The position numbers and the translations under genes were made by a program. From Oceanobacillus chungangensis (GTDB lineage: Bacteria > Bacillota > Bacilli > Bacillales > Amphibacillaceae), in contig NZ_PIOD01000025.1 of NCBI RefSeq assembly GCF_003369565.1, positions 361,721-425,720 on the forward strand: a DNA stretch of 64,000 nt, in the 5' to 3' direction. This document shows positions 54,920-64,000 of the stretch, one piece after another (positions within the stretch are counted from its first letter, which is position 1; each line of letters starts with the position of its first letter). The notes beneath the pieces are model-generated. The model saw nothing but the letters and a program-made list of their open reading frames with translations, had not been told where the DNA came from and ran no database searches.

Positions 54920-55858
54920 ATGGGAGTAACGGTACGAACAAAAGATTTAGCAGACAATTTTAATTTGACATTAATTGCAGGGAAAGATGGCTTACATAGA
55001 GAAATTATGACGAGTGATATTTCACGTCCAGGCATGGAAATGACTGGATATTTCAAATATTATCCAAAGGAAAGATTACAGCTAATCGGTAAAACAGAAA
55101 TGGCATATTTCCTAGAACTTACAGATGAAGAAAAAAGAGATAGAGCTGAGAGATTATGCACAGATATTACCCCGGGAATAATTATTTCTAGAGGGATGAG
55201 GGTTCCTGAAATATTGATTGAAGCTGCAAATGAAGCTGGTGTACCAATTCTTCATTCACCAAGAAAAACAACGAGGGTTATTAGTCGTATTACCAATTTC
55301 CTTGAAGGAAAATTTGCCCCCTTTACAGCAATCCATGGTGTCCTTGTTGATATATATGGTGTTGGGGTACTAATTACTGGGCAGAGTGGAGTCGGTAAAA
55401 GTGAGACTGCATTGGAGCTTGTAAAGCGCGGTCATCGATTAGTTGCCGATGATAATGTAGAAATTAGGCAGGAAGATTACGATAGTCTAATCGGAAATGC
55501 CCCTCCACTAATTGAGCATATGCTGGAAATTCGAGGGCTTGGTATAATCAATGTAATGACCTTGTTTGGTGCTGGTTCCGTGAGAACGAAAAAGCGTATA
55601 TCAATGGTAATTAATCTAGAAAACTGGGAAGAAGGCAAGCAGTACGAGCGGTTAGGACTTGATGACGATAAAATGAAAATAATGGACGTGCATTTACCAA
55701 AAGCGACCATTCCTGTACGCCCTGGTAGAAACCTCGCTGTTATTATTGAAGTTGCTGCAATGAATTTCCGTTTGAAAAGAATGGGAGTAAATGCTGCACA
55801 GGAATTCTCTGATCGTTTAACAAATATGATTGAGCATGAGAAAGATTCTATAATATAG
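54920..55858 (+). CDS. hprK: HPr kinase/phosphorylase
   Basis: 312 aa from ATG 54920, GAAGGAAAG upstream; a longer frame from 54869 lacks a site. N-terminal domain (1-125), then the kinase domain with Walker [10 protein letters not shown] (about 154-162) and the signature [20 protein letters not shown] (about 203-222). Phosphorylates HPr on Ser46 so that CcpA represses cre-bearing genes, such as glpFK in this window. Confidence 0.97.
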   Translation: MGVTVRTKDLADNFNLTLIAGKDGLHREIMTSDISRPGMEMTGYFKYYPKERLQLIGKTEMAYFLELTDEEKRDRAERLCTDITPGIIISRGMRVPEILIEAANEAGVPILHSPRKTTRVISRITNFLEGKFAPFTAIHGVLVDIYGVGVLITGQSGVGKSETALELVKRGHRLVADDNVEIRQEDYDSLIGNAPPLIEHMLEIRGLGIINVMTLFGAGSVRTKKRISMVINLENWEEGKQYERLGLDDDKMKIMDVHLPKATIPVRPGRNLAVIIEVAAMNFRLKRMGVNAAQEFSDRLTNMIEHEKDSII

Positions 55859-55869
55859 GAGATGGTTAG

Positions 55870-56748
55870 ATGATTTATAATGTTGCACAGTTAGATCGCG
55901 TATTTCTGGAAATTGGTCCTCTAACCATTTATTGGTATGGTGTGATTATTGCAACTGGAGCTGCCATAGGTTTATGGCTAGCGATGAAAGAGGCAGACCG
56001 CTTAAGACTTAATAAGGAAATATTAATTGATTTTATCGTTTTTGCCGTTCCAATTGCAATTATTTTTGCGCGGATATACTATGTAATATTTGAATGGGAA
56101 AGATATGCTACTGGGCCGTGGTGGGGTGTGTTTGCAATTTGGGAAGGTGGAATTGCTATCCATGGTGCTGTCATAGGAGGAGTCTTAACTGCGATTGTTT
56201 TCGCACGGGTTAAAAATATATCCTTCTGGCAATTAGCAGATATTCTTGCACCAAGCCTTATTTTAGCGCAAGCAATTGGCCGCTGGGGGAACTTCATGAA
56301 TCAAGAGGCACATGGTGGACCAATCGCAGAAGAGTCGATTGCCGCGTTTTATCGAGTGCTGCCAGATTTTATTATGAACCAGATGACAATCGATGGGGTT
56401 ACATATCATCCGACGTTTTTATATGAATCAACTTGGAATATTCTCGTCTTCATACTATTGTTATTACTGCGTAGGATGAATGTATTACGTGGAGAAATAT
56501 TCTTAAGTTATATTATCTTCTATTCCATTGGACGCTATTTCATTGAAGGAATGCGAACAGATAGCTTATATGTAGTTGGTGAACTTAGGGCTGCGCAACT
56601 ACTATCCATTTTGTTAATAATTCTCGGAATTATATTAATCATCTATCGCAGAAAAACAACGAATGTCAGATATAATGATGTTCCTCTTTCAGAGAAAAAG
56701 TCAACAAAGTATCATAACAAAGCAAGCAAGAAAAAGAAAAGAAAATAA
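55870..56748 (+). CDS. lgt: Prolipoprotein diacylglyceryl transferase
   Basis: 292 aa, AGGAGATGG upstream. Seven membrane helices; signature [14 protein letters not shown] (about 137-150), essential His in IHGAVIGG (about 97-104). Transfers diacylglycerol to the lipobox Cys of lipoproteins, among them CccB and the PBP here. Basic C-terminal tail SKKKKRK. Confidence 0.96.
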   Translation: MIYNVAQLDRVFLEIGPLTIYWYGVIIATGAAIGLWLAMKEADRLRLNKEILIDFIVFAVPIAIIFARIYYVIFEWERYATGPWWGVFAIWEGGIAIHGAVIGGVLTAIVFARVKNISFWQLADILAPSLILAQAIGRWGNFMNQEAHGGPIAEESIAAFYRVLPDFIMNQMTIDGVTYHPTFLYESTWNILVFILLLLLRRMNVLRGEIFLSYIIFYSIGRYFIEGMRTDSLYVVGELRAAQLLSILLIILGIILIIYRRKTTNVRYNDVPLSEKKSTKYHNKASKKKKRK

Positions 56749-56783
56749 GAATGATTAGTTAATGTGTAAGGTGGGAATTTAGA

Positions 56784-57743
56784 ATGGATGGAATATTGAA
56801 ACGTGGATTTTTACAAGGTTTAACAACAACCTGGACATTAGGAAAAGTAATTTTTCCGATTACGTTAATTGTAACAATCTTACAATTTACTCCAGTGTTA
56901 CCTTGGATTATCGAACAACTCGAGCCAATCATGGGCTTAATTGGCCTATCAGGTGAAGCTGCAGTTCCGTTAGTTCTCGGTAATGCCCTAAATTTATATG
57001 CAGGTATCGCTGCTATCGTCTCCTTCGATTTTAGTGTGAAGGAAGTATTCATTATGGCAATGATGCTCTCTTTCTCACATAATCTATTTATTGAATCTGC
57101 TGTAGCTTCGAGAGTTGGGGTACGTTGGTGGATTATTGTTGGAGTACGCGTGTTCCTAGCAATATTAGCTGCGGTTGTGATTAATTTAATATGGAGCGGC
57201 GGTACAGAACTTGCACAATATGGATTAATATCAGCAACAGAAGTGGTACCTGTCGGATGGCTAGAAATAGTTTTTCATGGTGTTGTGACAGCGGTAATCG
57301 CCATTTTGCAGTTAGCAATAATCGTTATTCCATTAATGATTATCATGCAATTTTTACGTGAAAAAGGTTGGTTGACGAAACTATCTAACCAACTTGCACC
57401 GTTCATGAGATTCCTTGGGATGGATAAGAGTGCATCGATGACAATGGTTGCTGGTTTAACAATCGGTTTAGCATATGGTGCAGGCTTAATGATTCAAGCA
57501 GTAAAAGAAGATGGTGTTTCTAAAAAAGATATGTATCTTGCACTTATCTTTCTTGTTTCTTGTCATGCCGTAGTAGAGGATACACTTGTATTTATCCCGT
57601 TAGGAATTCCGGTTTGGCCATTATTGGTTATTCGTTTATCAACAGCAATTATTATGACTATCATCGTCGCCTTTTTCTGGAGACGTGCAGAGAATAGTAA
57701 ACGGAAGGAAACAACAAATGAACATAGATACGGTACTTTTTGA
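56784..57743 (+). CDS. yvoD: YvoD, nucleoside-recognition (Gate) domain membrane protein
   Basis: 319 aa, about eight helices, two Gate-type halves: LVLGNALNLYAGIAAIVSF (about 65-83) and VAGLTIGLAYGAGLMIQAVK (about 223-242). Same place as yvoD between lgt and ppaX. Transport or channel role presumed; not known. Its 3' end overlaps ppaX by 26 bp. Confidence 0.85.
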   Translation: MDGILKRGFLQGLTTTWTLGKVIFPITLIVTILQFTPVLPWIIEQLEPIMGLIGLSGEAAVPLVLGNALNLYAGIAAIVSFDFSVKEVFIMAMMLSFSHNLFIESAVASRVGVRWWIIVGVRVFLAILAAVVINLIWSGGTELAQYGLISATEVVPVGWLEIVFHGVVTAVIAILQLAIIVIPLMIIMQFLREKGWLTKLSNQLAPFMRFLGMDKSASMTMVAGLTIGLAYGAGLMIQAVKEDGVSKKDMYLALIFLVSCHAVVEDTLVFIPLGIPVWPLLVIRLSTAIIMTIIVAFFWRRAENSKRKETTNEHRYGTF

Positions 57744-58353
57744 TTTAGACGGAACATTAATCGATACGAATCAACTCATTATCGATTCATTCAAGTATAC
57801 TTTTGATCATTATCAATTATCATTTACAGAAGAAGAGATAATCGAATTTAATGGCCCGCCATTAATTGATACATTTCACAAGATTGATCCTGAGCGTGTA
57901 GATGAAATGATTGCAAAGTATCGGGAGCATAATATTACAGAACATGATAAGTATGTTAAAGCTTTTCCACTAGTAAGGGAAACTTTAGAGGAACTGAAGA
58001 AGAATGATATCCGACTTGCAATTGTCACTACAAAGATGAAGACAACAGCATTAAAAGGGTTAGCACTCACGGGATTGGATTCATATTTTGACACGATTAT
58101 TACGTTAGATGATGTAACACATCCAAAGCCACATCCAGAACCGGTAGTGAAAGCAATGCAAGCGTTAGATGCTGAGGCAAGTAGGACCCTGATGGTGGGA
58201 GATAATTCTCATGATATTGAATCGGGAAATAACGCTGGTGTATTAACAGCTGGTGTAGCCTGGTCACGTAAGGGAAAAGAACGCCTTCTCGCACATCACC
58301 CAACATATCTCTTGGAGGATATGCGCGATTTATTGACGATTGTAGGAGTGTAG
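57718..58353 (+). CDS. ppaX: PpaX, pyrophosphatase (HAD)
   Basis: 211 aa from ATG 57718, GGAAGGAAA upstream inside yvoD. Motif I DLDGTLIDTN (about 8-17), motif II VTTKM (about 106), motif IV GDNSHDIESG (about 160-169). PpaX hydrolyses the pyrophosphate released when HprK dephosphorylates HPr-Ser-P, which explains its place in the hprK operon. Confidence 0.93.
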   Translation: MNIDTVLFDLDGTLIDTNQLIIDSFKYTFDHYQLSFTEEEIIEFNGPPLIDTFHKIDPERVDEMIAKYREHNITEHDKYVKAFPLVRETLEELKKNDIRLAIVTTKMKTTALKGLALTGLDSYFDTIITLDDVTHPKPHPEPVVKAMQALDAEASRTLMVGDNSHDIESGNNAGVLTAGVAWSRKGKERLLAHHPTYLLEDMRDLLTIVGV

Positions 58354-58356
58354 GAG

Positions 58357-58872
58357 ATGCGACGAACCGAGCGATTTAAGGTAGAAGGACCTAATTCATT
58401 ATGGCAATTATATAAAACGGTATCATTTTGGAAGGTTTTTAAAAATACGATTATCATCCTAATCGCTAAATTCGTTCCATTTATGGGGATGAAAAATTGG
58501 TTATATCGTACTTTCTTAAAAATGGAAATTGATGATCATACTGCGATTGCTTTTATGGTCACACCCGATATTATGTTTCCTGAAAAAATTAAGATTGGAA
58601 AAAATAGTATTATTGGTTATAATACGACAATTTTGGCGCATGAATATTTAATTGATGAATATCGACTAGGGGAAGTGACTATTGGCGACGAAGTAATGGT
58701 TGGTGCCAATACTACCATCTTGCCTGGTATAACAATCGGTCACCGTGCGATTGTATCAGCAGGATCAGTCATACATAAGGATGTTCCTGAAGGTGCTTTT
58801 GTTGGGGGAAATCCAATGCAAGTCATCTATACGAAAGAAGAGATGGAGAAGAGAAATAGCTCAGGGCGGTGA
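58357..58872 (+). CDS. yvoF: YvoF, hexapeptide-repeat acetyltransferase
   Basis: 171 aa, GTAGGAG upstream. Left-handed beta-helix repeats in KIGKNSIIGYNTTILAHEYL and VMVGANTTILPGITIGHRAI then VSAGSVIHKDVPEGAFVGGN. Same place as B. subtilis yvoF. Acyl-acceptor unknown. Confidence 0.87.
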   Translation: MRRTERFKVEGPNSLWQLYKTVSFWKVFKNTIIILIAKFVPFMGMKNWLYRTFLKMEIDDHTAIAFMVTPDIMFPEKIKIGKNSIIGYNTTILAHEYLIDEYRLGEVTIGDEVMVGANTTILPGITIGHRAIVSAGSVIHKDVPEGAFVGGNPMQVIYTKEEMEKRNSSGR

Positions 58873-58876
58873 AAAA

Positions 58877-59422
58877 ATGAACGTTCCTAAAGGCGTAATA
58901 CCTGCGATTCGATCGATGAAAAATTTTGACAGAGCCTTGGAGACTAAACATGATACGATTATTTTCTTAGAGACACGGCTTGGACAGTTGAAGAGTATGG
59001 TAGATTATGCAAAAAGAGCAAATAAGAAGGTCCTCATTCATTTTGACTTGATTCAAGGCTTAAAAGCTGATGAATATGGAATGGAATTTTTGATTCGTGA
59101 AATTAAACCGGATGGAATTTTATCCACTAGGGCAAATGTTATATCATTGGCCAAAAAATATAAACTATTAGCGATTCAGCGTATGTTCTTACTAGATAGT
59201 TTAGCACTTGATCATAATTTAAAGCTTATTGAACGTTCACAACCTGATTGTATCGAGGTTCTTCCTGGATTAATGCCAAGTATGATTGAACAAATTTATG
59301 AAAATACGAAGCTGCCGCTTATTGCTGGTGGATTAATTACAAAAGAAGAGGATGTTAGAAATGCACTTGATGCAGGTGCAATTGCTATCTCTACATCGGA
59401 GAAAGATTTATGGAATTTTTAA
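58877..59422 (+). CDS. glpP: GlpP, glycerol-3-phosphate responsive antiterminator
   Basis: 181 aa from ATG 58877, GGGCGGTGA upstream; the longer frame back to 58745 lies inside yvoF. TIM-barrel-like RNA-binding protein: FLETRLGQLKSMVDYAKR, KKVLIHFDLIQGLKADEYGM, IKPDGILSTRANVI, PDCIEVLPGLMP, AGGLITKEEDVRNALDAGAI. With glycerol-3-phosphate it prevents termination in the leader of glp genes; its likely target is the hairpin at 59983-60046. Confidence 0.95.
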   Translation: MNVPKGVIPAIRSMKNFDRALETKHDTIIFLETRLGQLKSMVDYAKRANKKVLIHFDLIQGLKADEYGMEFLIREIKPDGILSTRANVISLAKKYKLLAIQRMFLLDSLALDHNLKLIERSQPDCIEVLPGLMPSMIEQIYENTKLPLIAGGLITKEEDVRNALDAGAIAISTSEKDLWNF

Positions 59423-59436
59423 TAAAGCTCGAATTT

Positions 59437-59830
59437 TTATATAGACTGCGGACTAACTTAGTTAAGGGATTTCTCTCAGGCCGCTCGCTTCAGAAATACA
59501 CTTCGCTTTCCGCGGGGGGCTGGCGAGCCTTCTTGTGCTGCGCACTTCGAAGTCTCGCCGAGGCCCTTCCTCCCGCAGGAGTCTTCGCGTATTTCTTCCG
59601 CTAGGGATTTTGCAATTGCTATCATCTTTCTACATGATATAAGATGAGAGGGAAATTGCTCTATCATGCCTGTTGATTGTAGCGGTGGACAGGAGACTCC
59701 TGCGGAAAAAAAGCAACTGCAGAAGACCCATCGGAAGCGGGTTTCTTCCGATGGAGCTGATGTGTTTCCCTCCGGATACGCGACTGTCCGCTGCGGAAAT
59801 CAACGTTGCGCTTAGTCCCCAGTTTACATC
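59437..59830 (+). repeat. MITE-like repeat, copy 8 (longest)
   Basis: 394 bp between TTATATAGACTGCG (59437-59450) and CCCCAGTTTACATC (59817-59830). Module A: GAAATACACTTCGCTTTCCG .. CGCGTATTTCTTCCGCT. Module B: GTGGACAGGAGACTCCTGCG, an inner hairpin CCATCGGAAG / CTTCCGATGG, and CTGCGGAAATCAACGTTGCG. It starts 15 bp after glpP and separates it from glpF. Confidence 0.85.
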
Positions 59831-59921
59831 CACTACAAACTACTATCCTTCAATTTGAAAAAGTTAATTCAGTACTCATTTCTTAATCGAAACATTTTTT
59901 TACTAGTTTAGGAAAATATGT

Positions 59922-59950
59922 TTGACAGCGGTTACATAATGAGGTATAGT
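59922..59950 (+). promoter_or_regulatory. glpFK promoter with overlapping cre site
   Basis: TTGACA (59922-59927), 17-bp spacer, TATAGT (59945-59950). TTGACAGCGGTTACAT (59922-59937) fits the CcpA cre consensus WTGNNARCGNWWWCAW at every position, so CcpA with HPr-Ser-P would cover the -35 box. Confidence 0.85.
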
Positions 59951-59982
59951 GAATACAAGTTAATTATGTGATGGAGAAAAGG

Positions 59983-60046
59983 AGACCCACATTGCAATCA
60001 TACTAGCTAAGAGAGGAGTATGTTTATTGTAGTGTGGGTCTTTTTC
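59983..60046 (+). terminator. GlpP-controlled leader terminator of glpFK
   Basis: AGACCCACATTGCAAT (59983-59998) pairs with ATTGTAGTGTGGGTCT (60026-60041), then TTTTC. It lies about 30 nt after the predicted start of transcription and 140 nt before glpF, the place of the GlpP target in B. subtilis glp leaders. Confidence 0.85.
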
Positions 60047-60187
60047 TGTTTCATAATTTTACTAATTCGCTAGTAAGATAGTATTGGAAGAATTATTGCT
60101 GTCTTCCTTAGCGAATGAAGGCTTGCTAAGAAAATCTTGGTCAAGCCATTGATAGACAAAAATAAAGGTCAAAAGGGGTGTAGTGGG

Positions 60188-62523
<2,336 letters not shown>

Positions 62524-62529
62524 TTTGGT

Positions 62530-62560
62530 AGTGGGAGATCGATCGCTGGTCTCCTTTTTT
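62530..62560 (+). terminator. Terminator after glpK
   Basis: GGAGATC with GGTCTCC, then TTTTTT. Confidence 0.75.
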
Positions 62561-62607
62561 ATCCAGCATGGAGTGGGCAGCAATCCTATCTCAAAAATTC
62601 TTGAAGA

Positions 62608-62675
62608 TTAAGTGGGGCTCCTGTCCGATTCTGTTCAACTTACACCCGGTGGGAGAAGTAAGTAGCCCCACTAAT
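62608..62675. other. Long hairpin between glpK and dhaK
   Basis: AGTGGGGCT (62611-62619) pairs exactly with AGCCCCACT (62664-62672); inside, ACTTAC / GTAAGT and CCC / GGG (around 62638-62663) form a second stem. No T run. Could be a regulatory RNA structure of the dha operon or a mobile-element remnant. An open frame runs through it but encodes nothing family-like. Confidence 0.5.
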
Positions 62676-62717
62676 CGAAGTTTCGTCTTATCATATATTA
62701 CTTGGGGAGTGGTCCGT

Positions 62718-63713
62718 TTGAAAAAGATTATTAATGATCCAAATATAGTTGTCCAAGATATGTTAAAAGGAATGGTGGCAGCTAATCCGGCTACGATAAA
62801 ACAATTACCTGATACAACCGTAATTGTCAGAAGTGATGCACCTACTATTAATAAAGTCGGCTTAGTTAGTGGTGGAGGAAGTGGCCATGAACCGGCCCAT
62901 GCGGGGTATGTTGGTAAAGGGATGCTTGATGCTGCGGTTGCAGGTGAGGTCTTTACATCACCAACTCCAGATCAAGTGTTAGAAGCAATCAAGGCGGTAG
63001 ATGGTGGTTCGGGCGTCTTTCTAGTTATAAAGAATTATACAGGAGATGTACTGAATTTTGAGATGGCTGCTGAACTAGCAGAAGCAGAAGGAATTAAGGT
63101 GGAGCATGTAATTGTTAATGATGATGTAGCCGTCGAAGATAGTTCCTTCACTACAGGCAGAAGGGGAATTGCTGGAACAATTTTCGTTCATAAAATCGCT
63201 GGTGCAAAGGCCGAACAAGGTGCAACTTTAGATGAAGTAAAATCAGTAGCTGAAAAAGTGGTTGCGAATGTTCGTTCAATGGGGATGGCCTTAACCCCAT
63301 GTACGGTTCCTGCAGCAGGTAAGCCTAGCTTCAATCTAAAAGAAAATGAAATGGAAATTGGGATTGGCATCCATGGTGAGTCAGGAATAGAAAGAAAGGA
63401 AATTTCGACTGCGGATGAAATTGCAAGTGAATTAGTAACTAAAATTCTTGATGATGGCGTACATGTTCGGGGCGATGATGTTGCCATCATGATTAATGGG
63501 TTAGGCGCTACACCGGAGATGGAATTAAATATTGTAAACAGTAAGGTAAATGAAATCCTAAATGAAAAAGGCATTCATGTTTACAAAACATTTATTGGGG
63601 AATATATGACAGCATTAGAAATGGCCGGTTGCTCCGTAACGCTGCTGAAATTGGATGACGAACTGAAAACGCTATTGAATTTAAGTTCAGAAGCACCTGC
63701 TTTTCGCGTCTAA
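62718..63713 (+). CDS. dhaK: DhaK, dihydroxyacetone kinase substrate-binding subunit
   Basis: 331 aa from TTG 62718, GGGGAGTGG upstream; the frame before it crosses the hairpin and lacks resemblance. Motifs: VSGGGSGHEPAHAGYVGKGM (about 46-65, with the His that shapes the site) and GIGIHGESGIER (about 215-226, containing the His that binds dihydroxyacetone covalently). Takes phosphate from DhaL-ADP, which is recharged by the PTS through DhaM. Confidence 0.95.
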   Translation: MKKIINDPNIVVQDMLKGMVAANPATIKQLPDTTVIVRSDAPTINKVGLVSGGGSGHEPAHAGYVGKGMLDAAVAGEVFTSPTPDQVLEAIKAVDGGSGVFLVIKNYTGDVLNFEMAAELAEAEGIKVEHVIVNDDVAVEDSSFTTGRRGIAGTIFVHKIAGAKAEQGATLDEVKSVAEKVVANVRSMGMALTPCTVPAAGKPSFNLKENEMEIGIGIHGESGIERKEISTADEIASELVTKILDDGVHVRGDDVAIMINGLGATPEMELNIVNSKVNEILNEKGIHVYKTFIGEYMTALEMAGCSVTLLKLDDELKTLLNLSSEAPAFRV

Positions 63714-63724
63714 GGAGGGGAATC

Positions 63725-64000
63725 ATGGAATTTCGAGTAGAAGATGCCATTCATTGGTTTACAGTGGTAAATGATAAAATTCAAGAAAACAAAGAAAATC
63801 TAACCACTCTAGATCAAGTGATTGGCGATAGTGATCATGGGATAAATATGGCTAGAGGGTTTCAAGAGGTGGTAAATAAATTATCGACACAGGAGTATGA
63901 AGAGGTTGCTGACGTATTAAACCACGTTGCAATGACTCTTATTTCTAAGGTTGGCGGCGCTTCTGGCCCATTATTCGGGACTGCCTTCTTAAAGTTTTCA
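63725..64000 (+). CDS. dhaL: DhaL, ADP-binding subunit (cut by window end)
   Basis: First 92 codons only. ATG 63725 with AAGGAGGGG upstream, 11 bp after dhaK. LDQVIGDSDHGINMARGFQE (about 29-48) has the three Asp residues that hold Mg-ADP (usually GDGDHG, here GDSDHG), and SKVGGASGPLFGTAFL (about 75-90) is the nucleotide loop. dhaM probably follows outside. Confidence 0.93.
   Translation, partial: MEFRVEDAIHWFTVVNDKIQENKENLTTLDQVIGDSDHGINMARGFQEVVNKLSTQEYEEVADVLNHVAMTLISKVGGASGPLFGTAFLKFS

Noticed and set aside
62568-62717. 50-residue N-terminal extension of DhaK
   Set aside because: It crosses the glpK-dhaK hairpin, resembles no DhaK and lacks a ribosome site; TTG 62718 fits the family start.

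Overview
The window comes from a low-GC Gram-positive spore-former of the Bacillaceae. Gene order follows the Bacillus subtilis blocks degSU-degV-comF-flgM..fliT-hpf-secA-prfB-cccB-ftsEX-ctpB-minJ, uvrBA-hprK-lgt-yvoD-ppaX-yvoF and glpP-glpFK. AT-rich codon use, AGGAGG-type ribosome sites, yojF-bshB2 (bacillithiol) and a dispersed GC-rich repeat between genes point to an Oceanobacillus/Virgibacillus-like genome (inference; no 16S here).

Layout. 1-5 kb: MFS transporter, HAD phosphatase, a YeiH-type exporter divergent from a LysR regulator, YdjO-like protein. 5-10.5 kb: a P-loop protein, an IDEAL-domain protein and an ECF vitamin-type transporter operon (S-T-A-A). 10.8-14 kb (minus strand): a MecA_N-type class B penicillin-binding protein and a LytR-CpsA-Psr wall ligase. 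14.3-17.3 kb: a biofilm switch locus with a c-di-GMP-I (GEMM) riboswitch directly before a short sinI, then sinR, a VanZ-like protein, a 49-aa ORF under Spo0A-box-like sites, and yvyE on the minus strand. 17.9-24 kb: degS, degU, degV, comFA, comFC (no comFB). 23.7-31.7 kb: late flagellar genes yvyF, flgM, flgN, flgK, flgL, yviE, fliW, csrA, flaG, fliD, fliS, fliT (hag is not in its usual place). 31.9-46.6 kb: hpf, secA, prfB with a programmed frameshift, cccB, ftsEX, an EnvC-like M23 protein, ctpB, minJ, a HAD phosphatase and an MccF-like S66 peptidase. 47.2-59.4 kb: uvrBA with a LexA box, nadE, yojF-bshB2, hprK, lgt, yvoD, ppaX, yvoF, glpP. 59.9-64 kb: glycerol and dihydroxyacetone genes glpF, glpK, dhaK and the start of dhaL, with a cre site and a GlpP-type leader terminator.

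How it fits together. Much of the window decides between swimming, competence and matrix-forming life: SinI/SinR, DegS/DegU, FlgM, FliW/CsrA, ComF. The most notable observation is that a c-di-GMP aptamer appears to sit in the 5' leader of sinI, which would let the second messenger act directly on production of the SinR antagonist. A second notable element is a MITE-like repeat family (about eight copies or fragments, about 220-400 bp, terminal inverted repeats around ATATAAACTGCG) that fills most of the long intergenic gaps. Nothing in the window was checked against a database; all family calls are by recognition of motifs and gene order.
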